A stretch of 64,000 nucleotides of DNA from NCBI RefSeq assembly GCF_037893185.1, contig NZ_CP140772.1:186001-250000 (forward strand), in the 5' to 3' direction. The DNA comes from Chitinophaga sp. 180180018-3. GTDB lineage: Bacteria > Bacteroidota > Bacteroidia > Chitinophagales > Chitinophagaceae. The notes under the pieces were generated by a model. It saw only the letters and a list, made by a program, of their open reading frames with translations. It did no database searches and had not been told where the DNA came from. The translations under genes were made by a program, and so were the position numbers. Shown here piece after piece: positions 17,433-26,638 of the stretch; positions within the stretch are counted from its first letter, which is position 1, and every line of letters starts with the position of its first letter.

Positions 17433-19673
17433 ATGGAAACAGTGGCTGTACAAAAATATAACTTAGACGAAGAGCAGGAAAAGAAAGAAATCGTTCGACA
17501 TTACCGGGCTTTATTGAGGGCGTTAAAACCGCGTTTGAAAAAAGGTGACAGGGAGTTGGTACGTACTGCTTTTGAAATGGCAGCAGATGCACATAAGGAA
17601 ATGCGGCGTAAATCAGGAGAGCCCTATATCCTTCATCCGCTGGCAGTGGCACAGATTTGTGTGGAAGAGATCGGGTTGGGCGTACGCTCTGCCATCTGTG
17701 CTTTGTTACATGATACTGTGGAAGATACAGAAGTAACGCTGGAAGATGTATCCAGGGAATTTGGTAACGAGATCGCGCACATAGTAGATGGTCTTACCAA
17801 GATATCTACCGTGATAGATTCCAGCACCAGCACCGCTCAGGCGGAAAATTTCAAGAAAATACTGCTTACACTGGCCGATGATCCGCGGGTTATCCTTATC
17901 AAGCTGGCAGACAGGCTGCATAATATGCGTACACTGGACAGCATGAGCCGTGAAAAACAGCTGAAAATAGCTTCAGAAACCGTATTTATTTACGCGCCAT
18001 TGGCCCACCGTCTTGGTTTGTATAATATCAAATCAGAGATGGAAGACCTGGCCATGAAATACACCGAGCAACAAACCTACCGCGAAATAGCGAAGCGCCT
18101 CAAGGAAACCAAACGTGAGCGCACCCGCTATATCAACGAGTTTATTAAACCTATCAAGGAAGTGTTGCAGGAGGAAGGATTTAATTTTGATATTTTCGGA
18201 AGACCCAAATCCATTCACTCCATTCACAACAAGATCAAAACCAAGGGTGTTGCCTTTGAGGAAGTATATGATCTTTTTGCCATCCGTATTATCCTGGATT
18301 CCCCACTGGAAAGGGAAAAAGCGGACTGCTGGAAGGTGTATTCGATCATCACCGATTTCTATCATCCCAGCCCAGAAAGAACCCGCGACTGGCTCAGCAA
18401 CCCTAAATCCAATGGGTACGAAGCTTTACACGTAACAGTAATGGGGCCGCAGGGAAAATGGGTGGAAGTACAAATCCGTTCCAAAAGAATGAACGACTAT
18501 GCTGAAAAAGGCGTAGCCGCTCACTGGCGTTACAAAGAAGGAAGCGCCAATCCACAACAGGAGTCGAAATTTGATCAGTGGTTTACACAGATCCGGGAAA
18601 TACTCAGCAACCCCGATTCAAATACGCTCGACTTCCTGGCTGATTTCAAGAGCAACCTCTTTACAGAGGAAATATATGTTTACACGCCGAAAGGCGATCT
18701 GAAAATCCTGCCGGTAAACTCAACTGCGCTGGATTTTGCCTATTCTATACACAGTGCGGTGGGAAATAAGTGTATAGGCGCTAAGGTGAATTATAAACTG
18801 GTACCGCTTAGCCATAAATTGCGTAGTGGAGATCAGGTGGAAATCATTACCTCCAGTAAACAAAAGCCGTCGGAAGACTGGCTGAATTTTGTACTGACTG
18901 CCAAGGCCAAATCCAAGATCAAGGATGCACTGAAAGAAGAGAAAAGGAAAGTGGCCATGGATGGGAAAGCTGCACTGGAGCGGAAATTGTCGCATATGAA
19001 CATCAGTACCAGTCAACATAACATCAACGAACTGGTACAATTCTATAAACAACCATCTCCGCTTGACCTGTATTACCAGGTAGCGGTAAAGAACATCGAT
19101 CTGAAGGAACTGAAGCAGTTCACGGTGCTGGGCGACAAACTGGAACCGCCCAAACCTGTGAAGGTGCCGGAACATCTGCCAGAAGATCATGTGAAGCATC
19201 AGCTGCCCTCTAAAAAAGACGCAGAGCTGATCATTTTCGGGGAAAGCTCCGATAAGATTGCCTATAAGCTGGCTAACTGCTGCCGTCCTATTCCTGGCGA
19301 CGACGTATTTGGCTTTATTACTGCCAGCGAAGGGCTGAAAATACATCGTACCAACTGCCCGAACGCCGCCCAACTGTTGGCAAATTATGGTCACAGGGTG
19401 GTGAAAACGAAATGGGTGAAGAACCGGGAGATCTCTTTCCTGACAGGTTTGCGCATTATAGGTATGGACGATGTGGGTGTGATTCACAAGATTACCAATA
19501 TCATCTCCGGTGAATTGAAAATCAATATCTCTGCCCTCAGTATTGAATCCAAAGAAGGCTTATTCGAAGGCCTGATTAAGGTCTACGTACATGATAAGGA
19601 AGAACTGGACGAGCTCGTGGAACGCCTTAAAAAACTGGACGGGATACAGTCGATACAGCGATTGGAAGAATAG
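17433..19673 (+). CDS. Bifunctional (p)ppGpp synthetase/hydrolase, Rel/SpoT family
   Basis: Makes and degrades the stringent-response alarmone (p)ppGpp; 746 residues. Order of domains: HD hydrolase with His68, His93-Asp94 (LLHDTVEDTE) and Asp160 (KLADRLHNMRT), all intact, so hydrolase activity is expected; synthetase with RPKSIHSIHNKI and VEVQIRSKRMNDYAEKG; TGS domain from about residue 410 (IYVYTPKGDLKILP); a cysteine-containing helical region (ANCCRPIPGDDVFGF); and a C-terminal ACT domain (about 670-746). It is the only copy in the window and stands alone between terminator-like hairpins. Confidence 0.95.
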   Translation: METVAVQKYNLDEEQEKKEIVRHYRALLRALKPRLKKGDRELVRTAFEMAADAHKEMRRKSGEPYILHPLAVAQICVEEIGLGVRSAICALLHDTVEDTEVTLEDVSREFGNEIAHIVDGLTKISTVIDSSTSTAQAENFKKILLTLADDPRVILIKLADRLHNMRTLDSMSREKQLKIASETVFIYAPLAHRLGLYNIKSEMEDLAMKYTEQQTYREIAKRLKETKRERTRYINEFIKPIKEVLQEEGFNFDIFGRPKSIHSIHNKIKTKGVAFEEVYDLFAIRIILDSPLEREKADCWKVYSIITDFYHPSPERTRDWLSNPKSNGYEALHVTVMGPQGKWVEVQIRSKRMNDYAEKGVAAHWRYKEGSANPQQESKFDQWFTQIREILSNPDSNTLDFLADFKSNLFTEEIYVYTPKGDLKILPVNSTALDFAYSIHSAVGNKCIGAKVNYKLVPLSHKLRSGDQVEIITSSKQKPSEDWLNFVLTAKAKSKIKDALKEEKRKVAMDGKAALERKLSHMNISTSQHNINELVQFYKQPSPLDLYYQVAVKNIDLKELKQFTVLGDKLEPPKPVKVPEHLPEDHVKHQLPSKKDAELIIFGESSDKIAYKLANCCRPIPGDDVFGFITASEGLKIHRTNCPNAAQLLANYGHRVVKTKWVKNREISFLTGLRIIGMDDVGVIHKITNIISGELKINISALSIESKEGLFEGLIKVYVHDKEELDELVERLKKLDGIQSIQRLEE

Positions 19674-19691
19674 TTCCCGGATACTGATGGA

Positions 19692-19714
19692 TAGCTACTG
19701 GTTGCCAGTAGCTA
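19692..19714 (+). terminator. Hairpin after the Rel/SpoT gene
   Basis: A perfect 10-pair stem (19692-19701 with 19705-19714) around a three-base loop, 18 bases past the stop codon. Only a weak AAAATTT follows, so its strength as a terminator is uncertain. The purA -33 element begins four bases later. Confidence 0.5.
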
Positions 19715-19717
19715 AAA

Positions 19718-19748
19718 TTTGTATTTGTTAATATTCGCCTTAATTTTG
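19718..19748 (+). promoter_or_regulatory. Consensus purA promoter
   Basis: TTTG (19718-19721), exactly 19 bases, then TAATTTTG (19741-19748): a full match to the Bacteroidota primary sigma consensus TTTG-N19-TAnnTTTG. The expected transcript start is near 19755, giving a leader of about 40 bases. Confidence 0.8.
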
Positions 19749-19793
19749 CGTCTTCTTTTAAAGCAACAACCTCCGATAATTAATTAAATCATT

Positions 19794-21065
19794 ATGGTAG
19801 ACGTTTTGTTAGGCCTGCAATGGGGCGACGAAGGCAAAGGTAAAATTGTGGACTATTTTGCCGGCAGGTACGACGTGATTGCCCGTTTCCAGGGTGGCCC
19901 GAATGCTGGTCATACTTTGTATGTAAACGGACAGAAAGTAGTATTGCGCACCATCCCTTCAGGTGTATTCCATGATAAGACCATCAATCTTATCGGTAAT
20001 GGCGTAGTGCTGGATCCTGTCGCTTTCAAAAAGGAGAGCGAAGATATTGCAGCATTGGGTGTAGATCTGACAAAAAACCTGTTTATTGCAGAAAAAACGC
20101 ATATCATTGTACCTACGCACCGTGCGCTGGATAAAGCGTCTGAGATAGCTAAAGGCAATGAGAAGATCGGCTCTACCCTTAAAGGCATCGGACCTGCCTA
20201 TATGGATAAAACCGGCAGAAATGGCTTACGTGTGGGCGACGTTTTATCTCCTGATTTTAAGAACCTGTATGAGAAACTGAAACAGAAACATCTGCAACTG
20301 TTGTCTCATTTTGATATATCAGAATTCGCTGAAGATATTGCCAACTGGGAAGCTGAGTTCTTCGAAGCCATCCCTTTCCTGAAGAAAATGAATGTTGTTA
20401 GTGGTGAATATTTCATCAACGAAAAACTGAAAGCCGGTAAGAAAATACTCGCGGAAGGTGCTCAGGGAAGCATGCTGGATGTGGATTTCGGCACTTACCC
20501 GTTTGTCACTTCTTCCAATACCATTTCAGCTGGTGTATGCACCGGACTGGGTATTGCACCCCGCTGGATCAAAGATGTGATCGGTGTTACCAAAGCCTAC
20601 TGCACCCGCGTGGGTAGTGGCCCTTTCCCGACTGAGCTCCACGATACTACCGGTGAAAGACTGCGTTCCGCAGGTCACGAATTCGGCGCCGTTACCGGCC
20701 GCCCCCGCCGCTGTGGCTGGATTGACCTCGTTGCGCTGAATTATACCTGCATGCTGAGTGGTGTTACTCAACTGGTGATAACAAAAAGCGATGTACTCGA
20801 CGAATTCGACGAAATCCGCGCCTGCACCGCATATGAAATAAATGGAAAGCAAACGAAAGAACTGCCTTTCCAGCTAAACGGTCTGGACATTAAACCAGTG
20901 TGGGAATCCTTCAAAGGATGGAGCGACAAAACATCTACATGCAAGCAATTCAATGAGTTACCGGCTGAGATGAAAGCATTGGTTTCGACGATAGATAATT
21001 ATCTGGGCGTTCCCGTGAAATACGTTTCCAATGGCCCCGGACGCGATCAGATCCTTGAAAAGTAG
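19794..21065 (+). CDS. purA: Adenylosuccinate synthetase
   Basis: Catalyses the GTP-dependent step from IMP and aspartate to adenylosuccinate in AMP synthesis; cytoplasmic, 423 residues. The N-terminus LGLQWGDEGKGKIVD is the catalytic/GTP loop, followed by FQGGPNAGHTL. IGSTLKGIGPAYMDK, EGAQGSMLDVDFGTYPFVTSSNT and VTGRPRRCGWIDL are further family motifs. It has its own consensus promoter. The next gene encodes an acidic low-complexity protein 93 bases on. Confidence 0.98.
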   Translation: MVDVLLGLQWGDEGKGKIVDYFAGRYDVIARFQGGPNAGHTLYVNGQKVVLRTIPSGVFHDKTINLIGNGVVLDPVAFKKESEDIAALGVDLTKNLFIAEKTHIIVPTHRALDKASEIAKGNEKIGSTLKGIGPAYMDKTGRNGLRVGDVLSPDFKNLYEKLKQKHLQLLSHFDISEFAEDIANWEAEFFEAIPFLKKMNVVSGEYFINEKLKAGKKILAEGAQGSMLDVDFGTYPFVTSSNTISAGVCTGLGIAPRWIKDVIGVTKAYCTRVGSGPFPTELHDTTGERLRSAGHEFGAVTGRPRRCGWIDLVALNYTCMLSGVTQLVITKSDVLDEFDEIRACTAYEINGKQTKELPFQLNGLDIKPVWESFKGWSDKTSTCKQFNELPAEMKALVSTIDNYLGVPVKYVSNGPGRDQILEK

Positions 21066-21158
21066 AAGGAAAAAAGTAAGGAAAAAAAACGGCAAAAAAA
21101 ATTTGGCGAATAAAAAAAACTATTAAAACTTTACGGCAAAGAAATAAGGTAACCTATT

Positions 21159-21602
21159 ATGAAATCAAAATCTGATAAAGAGAAAGAGACTAAAAAAACT
21201 ACTTCTCCTAAGACTGCAAAAGACGCTCCCAAAGCTGCGGAAAAGCCTAAGAAAGAGGTGGATGATGATGACGATGAGGAGGAAGATGATGAAGATGCAA
21301 AAACTTCTAAATCTACTTCCAAAAAATCAGATAAGTCTGCATCAAAATCCAAACGTAAAGATGACGATGAGGAGGATGATGACGATGATGAGATAGACGA
21401 TATGGATGACGCCTGGGAAAAAGGAGAAGATGAGGATTATGATCCTGACTTCGAAGAATTTGATATGCCTAAATCCAAAGGTAAACGCGGTCGCCCTGGT
21501 ACTAAGAAACAGGACGATGACGATGACCTCGGCATTGATGATGAATTCAAAGACATGGATCTGTTCAACGATCGCTTCGATGATGACGACGATGATTTTT
21601 AA
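21159..21602 (+). CDS. Highly acidic low-complexity protein
   Basis: A 147-residue protein built of alternating Lys/Ser/Thr-rich and Asp/Glu-rich blocks. Residues 1-35 are basic (KTT, SPKTAKDAPKAAEKPKK), about 36-48 acidic, 49-67 Lys/Ser, 68-80 acidic. A more specific stretch with Trp, WEKGEDEDYDPDFEEFDMPK (about 86-105), is followed by KGKRGRPGTKK, which resembles an AT-hook or basic DNA-binding patch. The tail is acidic with DLFNDRF. No signal peptide or membrane segment. I do not recognise a named family, though I recall similar DxDFxEFD...PK proteins in related bacteria. Nucleic-acid or RNA polymerase association is only a guess from composition. It lies between purA and pabB. Confidence 0.75.
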   Translation: MKSKSDKEKETKKTTSPKTAKDAPKAAEKPKKEVDDDDDEEEDDEDAKTSKSTSKKSDKSASKSKRKDDDEEDDDDDEIDDMDDAWEKGEDEDYDPDFEEFDMPKSKGKRGRPGTKKQDDDDDLGIDDEFKDMDLFNDRFDDDDDDF

Positions 21603-21669
21603 GCATTAAAACACGATTGTTATCAGGATATTTCACACCTTCCAGGTTGAGGATCTGAAGATATTCAAA

Positions 21670-21716
21670 CAACAAATGTTGAATTGGGGCAACCAGTTCA
21701 ACATTTGTTGTTTTTT
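21670..21716 (+). promoter_or_regulatory. Terminator-like inverted repeat spanning the pabB start
   Basis: A perfect 14-base inverted repeat (21670-21683 and 21697-21710, spacer 13) is followed directly by TTTTTT. The first ATG of pabB (21676) lies inside the left arm, so the element overlaps coding sequence. It may end transcription from the acidic-protein gene, act as an attenuator, or hide the pabB start in a hairpin. Confidence 0.6.
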
Positions 21717-22923
21717 GGACAATAATAACTATCAGTCGCCCTCAGGTCAATTTGAGGCCATGTTGGCCGCAGATGCGCTCTATACCATTGAAACAGGCCC
21801 TGGCAACGCTTTCGGGGTATTGAAAAATTTTCATCAGGCACATCACGACTGGCTCTTCGGACACCTCGCTTACGATCTCAAAAATGAAACAGCCCCCGGG
21901 TTGTACTCGCAGCATCACGATGGTATCGGTTTCCCCGATATGTGTTTTTTCGTGCCCCGCATCCTCATCCAACTGCAACGCGATGGGAGTGTGCGCATAG
22001 GTGGCGAAGCGCTTACTGCAACTGCTGCTGCCGAAATATTTAACGATTGCCAGAGAACAGCTGCTACTACAGTTGCTGCGCAAGATAAATTCCAGTCGCC
22101 GCTACAGAGCCGTTTGCATCACGACCACTATATTGCTGCTGTAAAACACCTGCAGCAACATATCCTTCATGGCGATTGTTATGAAGTGAATTTCTGCCGT
22201 GAAAATTTTATGGAACAGGTAAACGTTCATCCGCTTATGTTGTTTGAACACCTGAATGCCTTATCGCCGGCGCCTTTTGCGGCCTATTACCGCCTGGGGC
22301 GCCGTTACCTGGCCTGTTCCAGCCCCGAACGTTTCATGCAGAAAAAAGGGGATACCGTGATTTCCCAGCCAATCAAGGGTACCAGCCGGAAAGATCCTGA
22401 TCCGGTCAGGGATCAGCAGCTGAAGCAACAACTATCGGACAGCGCAAAAGAAAGGGCTGAAAATGTAATGGTGGTAGACCTGGTGCGGAATGATCTTTCC
22501 CATACTGCTGTTCAGGGAAGTGTGAAAGTGACAGAGCTTTTCGGTATCTATTCGTTTGCGCAGGTGCATCACATGATTTCTACTATTTCCGCCAAACTGG
22601 CGCCGGATGTGCATTTTACGGAAGTGCTGCGGACTGCTTTTCCAATGGGATCCATGACAGGGGCGCCCAAGATCAGGGTAATGCAGCTGATAGAACAATA
22701 CGAGCAAACCCGCCGCGGGCTTTATTCCGGAGCCTTGGGATATATTACACCCGATGGCGATTTTGATTTCAACGTAGTGATCCGCAGTATCCTTTACAAT
22801 GCAGAAAATCAATACCTGTCGTTCCAGACCGGTTCTGCGATCACCTTTTACAGCGATCCTGCAAAGGAATGGGAAGAATGCCTGTTGAAAGCTGCGGCAA
22901 TGGAAAAGGCCATCACTGGCTGA
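21676..22923 (+). CDS. pabB: Aminodeoxychorismate synthase component I
   Basis: Chorismate-utilising enzyme that makes 4-amino-4-deoxychorismate for folate synthesis; 415 residues from the first ATG. The motif PIKGTSRK has the lysine typical of PabB rather than the alanine usual in anthranilate synthase (PIAGT). VVDLVRNDLS, GSMTGAPKIRVMQLIE and SGALGYITPDGDFDFNVVIRS complete the chorismate-binding domain. The frame stays open upstream to 21610 and reads FQVEDLKIFKQQ just before the ATG, which looks like conserved PabB N-terminal sequence. The real start may therefore be a rare codon such as the ATT at 21616. The 3' end overlaps the opposing epimerase gene by 11 bases. No glutaminase partner or lyase is adjacent. 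Confidence 0.92.
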   Translation: MLNWGNQFNICCFLDNNNYQSPSGQFEAMLAADALYTIETGPGNAFGVLKNFHQAHHDWLFGHLAYDLKNETAPGLYSQHHDGIGFPDMCFFVPRILIQLQRDGSVRIGGEALTATAAAEIFNDCQRTAATTVAAQDKFQSPLQSRLHHDHYIAAVKHLQQHILHGDCYEVNFCRENFMEQVNVHPLMLFEHLNALSPAPFAAYYRLGRRYLACSSPERFMQKKGDTVISQPIKGTSRKDPDPVRDQQLKQQLSDSAKERAENVMVVDLVRNDLSHTAVQGSVKVTELFGIYSFAQVHHMISTISAKLAPDVHFTEVLRTAFPMGSMTGAPKIRVMQLIEQYEQTRRGLYSGALGYITPDGDFDFNVVIRSILYNAENQYLSFQTGSAITFYSDPAKEWEECLLKAAAMEKAITG

Positions 22924-23827
22924 ATAATTGCTCCATGGCCTCCTTGATGGTAGGATAGGAGAACTGGAATCCCGTTTGCTGAATAGCTGATGCAGAGGCC
23001 CGCATACTTTTCAGTACCTCCACACTCATTTCTCCCAATGCCAGTTTCAATACAAATGCAGGTACATAAACTGTCATAAAGCTGCGTCCTTTTGCGATCC
23101 TTGCCATGGTAAGGATCAACTCCTTATTGGTGACCGGATTAGGACCAACGGCGTTGTAGATACCCGTTAGTTTGTCGTTCACTATAGCATTGAAAAATAA
23201 CCTGACGATATCGTGTATATGTATCCATGAAATATACTGATCACCCGAACCAAGTACGGTCGCAAACCCGAATCGCAGGGGCTTGTAAAACTCCTTCATG
23301 GCACCACCATCCCGGCTCAGCACGAGCCCGGAACGGAAAATAACCAGTTTTTTTCCCAGGGTGGTTATCTGGGATATGCTTTTTTCCCAGGCCTCCGTGG
23401 TAGTACCGAGGTAATCGGTAGCTGCCGGATCGGATTCTGTAAAAACATGATCCGTATATTCGCCGTAGTAGCCGGTTGCCGAGGCACTGATTACTTTCCT
23501 TACTTTGTTAGGAGTTGTTTTCAGGGTATTGAAAAGCAACTCACTGCTTTTTGTACGGCTGTCTATGATTTCCCTTTTGCGGGAGGATGTCCATCGTTTT
23601 TCTCCAACGTTGGCTCCCGCCAGGTGAATGATATAATCGGCCTGTTCTATAGCTGTTTTGTCGATAGTTTGCTCGTCTATGTTCCAGCGGGCATAGGTAA
23701 CCTCACTGTTATTCCCCTTTTCGGGCCGCCTGGTCAGGATAATTACCCGGTAACCGCGCTCCAGCAACAGTTTAGTCAATGCCGTGCCTATCAGTCCAGT
23801 TCCACCGGTGATGATAACGGTATCCAT
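22913..23827 (-). CDS. SDR-family NAD(P)-dependent epimerase, TIGR01777 type
   Basis: Extended short-chain dehydrogenase of 304 residues. The cofactor loop is TGGTGLIG near residues 7-14. IIHLAGANVGEKRWTSSRK and SASATGYYGEY (in place of a plain YxxxK) are characteristic of the YfcH/TIGR01777 group, as is the C-terminal half (GIYNAVGPNPVTNKEL; VPAFVLKLALGEMSVEVLKS). Physiological substrates of this group are not established. It is convergent with pabB, overlapping by 11 bases. Confidence 0.9.
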   Translation of the reverse strand: MDTVIITGGTGLIGTALTKLLLERGYRVIILTRRPEKGNNSEVTYARWNIDEQTIDKTAIEQADYIIHLAGANVGEKRWTSSRKREIIDSRTKSSELLFNTLKTTPNKVRKVISASATGYYGEYTDHVFTESDPAATDYLGTTTEAWEKSISQITTLGKKLVIFRSGLVLSRDGGAMKEFYKPLRFGFATVLGSGDQYISWIHIHDIVRLFFNAIVNDKLTGIYNAVGPNPVTNKELILTMARIAKGRSFMTVYVPAFVLKLALGEMSVEVLKSMRASASAIQQTGFQFSYPTIKEAMEQLFSQ

Positions 23828-23938
23828 TCAAGTATAGCTACGTTTTAAAATAATTTATTAAAAATACACAATAAATCTGCCCTTTTGGAATTTATGTAAA
23901 AGCAGGGCTTACCAGCAGTAATTTCTGAATTTTTAGTG

Positions 23939-23946
23939 TAAGTTTG
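23939..23946 (+). promoter_or_regulatory. -7 element for the secreted-protein operon
   Basis: TAAGTTTG matches TAnnTTTG, 63 bases before the start at 24010; no TTTG at -33. The 182-base gap 23828-24009 otherwise shows only AT-rich sequence. Confidence 0.4.
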
Positions 23947-24009
23947 AAAATGGTACATACATTGTGCCATCTGCATTATCCTAACAACATCTGAAATCTA
24001 TTTTACCGC

Positions 24010-25548
24010 ATGCATACGCTATACCGTCTACAACTAGTATTGCTGTTGATCTTTATCAGCACAGCAGCAATGGCGCAGAAAATAACCTATTCTGAACCGG
24101 AGAAGGATGACTATAAAAGCACCGAGTTCGAAATTATCGGCCGGGTGGCCGGTAACATCCTGGTGTATAAGGCGGACCGCGGCGATTATGTGGTATCTGT
24201 ATACGATAATGAAATGCAGCTGAAAGACAGAGTAAAGCTCGATTTCCTGCCCCGCAAGATCATCAGTATGGATTTCGTGGCCTATCCGAACAAAGTGTTG
24301 ATGATCTACCAGTTCCAGCGTAAAGATGCAGTTTACAGTATATGTGCCACCATGTCGCCGGATGCGAAGTTTGCGGATGCGCCTGTAGTGCTGGATTCTA
24401 CCCGTATCGGCATGTATTCCAAAGACAATAAAGTATATTCTACAGAGATCTCGGAAGATAAGAACCGCATCATGGTGTATAAAATCAACCAGGATAAGGA
24501 AGACAATAACGTGTTCTATACTTTCCTGTACGACAGTACCATGAGCCTCGTGAATAACAGCCGCCTTGCCCTGCCCATGCAGAAAAGACAGTTCCTCAGC
24601 AATTTCAATCTCACCAACTCCGGCGATTTTGTATTCACTAAGCTGGAACGCACGTCTAACAGGGATTATGTGGTTAATGGCAGTATGGTGATAAAACGCT
24701 CGCTGGTCGACAGTTTTGAAATAGAACCCATGGCATTCAAAGCTCAGCTGCTCGATGAAATTAAAATGAAGCTGGATAACAGTAAACATACGGCATTGGT
24801 CACCGCGTTTTACTATAAGCAGAAGCGCGGCAATGTGGAGGGGCTTTACCTCTATAAGTACGATTATGGCGAGCATAAACTGCTGTATGAGCGTTCCCAG
24901 CTATTCCCGGATGATCTGAAATCCAATGCCCGTGGAGAATCCAGCACCAACGCTGCGTTTAATGACTATTTTATCCGGAAAGTCATCAATACTGCCAACG
25001 GAGGATTTCTGCTTACTGCGGAATCATTTTCTACTTCTTCCCGGTACCAGCCCTGGAACCGCTGGAACTATATGTACGGGCCTTATGGCAGCTTTTATGG
25101 CCCCTATGGAGGCTGGTATTCTCCGTACTATTATTCTCCGTTCTCTTCCATGTATTATAACCCTTACTACTGGAACAACTCCCAGGGACTGCGTTATCAC
25201 TATGATAATGTAGCGGTAATGTCGTTTGATGAGGAAGGCAATATGCAATGGTCTAATTTCGTTCATAAGAGCCAGTTCGATGATAATGCTGATCTGTATC
25301 TGTCTTACCTGATGGTAAATGTGGGCAGCGAGCTTCGTTTCCTGTATAATGAGCTGGAAAGAAGGAACTTTATGTTGACCGATGTTAGCCTGGCGCCGGG
25401 CGGGAAGGTGAACCGCATGCCAACCCTGCGCAACCTCGACAAAGGATTCACGTGGATGCCCCGTTACGGAAAACAGATTGGTGCACGGACAGTGGTGATA
25501 CCCTGTGTTTACAGGAATTATATTTGCTTTGCTAAAATTGACTTTTAA
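24010..25548 (+). CDS. Secreted protein with aromatic-rich segment, unknown function
   Basis: A 512-residue exported protein. The signal peptide covers about residues 1-22 (hydrophobic stretch then MAQ). Most of the chain is alternating beta-type sequence with repeated motifs such as VVSVYDNEMQLKDRV and VYKINQDKEDNNVFYTFLYD, suggestive of a beta-propeller or sandwich, but I cannot assign a family. Residues 347-397 are extraordinarily rich in Tyr, Trp, Gly, Pro and Ser (YGPYGSFYGPYGGWYSPYYY). Cell-surface or periplasmic location is inferred. The following membrane protein gene starts 15 bases later, so the two are probably one transcript. Confidence 0.85.
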   Translation: MHTLYRLQLVLLLIFISTAAMAQKITYSEPEKDDYKSTEFEIIGRVAGNILVYKADRGDYVVSVYDNEMQLKDRVKLDFLPRKIISMDFVAYPNKVLMIYQFQRKDAVYSICATMSPDAKFADAPVVLDSTRIGMYSKDNKVYSTEISEDKNRIMVYKINQDKEDNNVFYTFLYDSTMSLVNNSRLALPMQKRQFLSNFNLTNSGDFVFTKLERTSNRDYVVNGSMVIKRSLVDSFEIEPMAFKAQLLDEIKMKLDNSKHTALVTAFYYKQKRGNVEGLYLYKYDYGEHKLLYERSQLFPDDLKSNARGESSTNAAFNDYFIRKVINTANGGFLLTAESFSTSSRYQPWNRWNYMYGPYGSFYGPYGGWYSPYYYSPFSSMYYNPYYWNNSQGLRYHYDNVAVMSFDEEGNMQWSNFVHKSQFDDNADLYLSYLMVNVGSELRFLYNELERRNFMLTDVSLAPGGKVNRMPTLRNLDKGFTWMPRYGKQIGARTVVIPCVYRNYICFAKIDF

Positions 25549-25563
25549 TCACACCTTTGCACT

Positions 25564-26541
25564 GTGATAAAATTTTTCCGTTCCGGCAATCCTCTGACGG
25601 TATTGCTGCTGTTAATATACACACTGGTTGTTAAATTCTATTATCTGCTGCATCCATCGTCTTTTCTGGCGGATGGGTCGGAGGGATTATTGTACCATTT
25701 GCTGGTAAAGTGGATGCAAACCATTTTGGGTAACAGCCCGCTGGCATTTACATCACTGGCCATACTGCTGCTCTTCCTGCAATCGCTGTTATTTACCAGG
25801 ATCATTAACCATCACCGGTTATTTGCCAGGGCTACGTACCTGCCGGCAATGTGTTACCTGTTGTTTACTTCGATGCTGCAAAGCTGGAATGTTTTTTCTC
25901 CGGCGCTGATCGTCAACCTGATCATGCTGTGGGTGTTTGCCAGTATAACAGAGCTGTATACACGTACTTCGGCGAGAGATGTGGTATTCAATATCGGATT
26001 TGCATTGGGGATATGCGGGTTATTCTATTTCCCGGCAGTGATTTTCTGCCTGTTACTACTTGCCAGTATGCTGATCATGAGGGCATTCAGGCTGGCAGAA
26101 TGGATCATTGCCTTGCTGGGACTGCTCTGTCCGCTGTACCTGATGGGTACTTACCTGTTTCTGACCAGCCGGATGACATTGTTGTGGAAGATTCCGAATA
26201 TCGGGTTATCACTTCCGTTGATCACTGATTACAAAGTATGGGGCGCTATGGTGGCCTGTGTGCTGTTTTTCGTGATAGGCTGGCTGCTGTTGCAGCGTCC
26301 TTTGAAAAAAATGTTGATACAGGGCCGTAAAATATGGGCCGCTCTTATCATATACGTACTGGTAGCCATGCTGGTACCATTCTTCAATGTTCACTTTTCT
26401 GCTGCTTACTGGGTGCTGGCGGTACTACCGGTATCAATGTTCGCAGGTAACGTATTCTGGTCGATTACTAACGATACTTTTGCCAACATTATCCACCTTA
26501 TTACACTGGCATACGTAATCGTCATGCAATATTTCAGCTGA
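25564..26541 (+). CDS. Polytopic inner-membrane protein (DUF6427-like)
   Basis: A 325-residue protein with roughly nine or ten hydrophobic helices and short loops; start codon GTG, 15 bases after the upstream stop. The opening MIKFFRSGNPLTVLLLLIY and the overall layout recall the Bacteroidota family DUF6427; that match is from memory. No catalytic motif is seen. Function unknown. Confidence 0.8.
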   Translation: MIKFFRSGNPLTVLLLLIYTLVVKFYYLLHPSSFLADGSEGLLYHLLVKWMQTILGNSPLAFTSLAILLLFLQSLLFTRIINHHRLFARATYLPAMCYLLFTSMLQSWNVFSPALIVNLIMLWVFASITELYTRTSARDVVFNIGFALGICGLFYFPAVIFCLLLLASMLIMRAFRLAEWIIALLGLLCPLYLMGTYLFLTSRMTLLWKIPNIGLSLPLITDYKVWGAMVACVLFFVIGWLLLQRPLKKMLIQGRKIWAALIIYVLVAMLVPFFNVHFSAAYWVLAVLPVSMFAGNVFWSITNDTFANIIHLITLAYVIVMQYFS

Positions 26542-26638
26542 TAGCAATCTTTAATGAGCTGATTACCAGTTTTTTGTTAAAACAGGACAAACGGCAATGG
26601 AAAATTGCGAACGGCGAAGTAATTTTGTCCTTTCCTTT

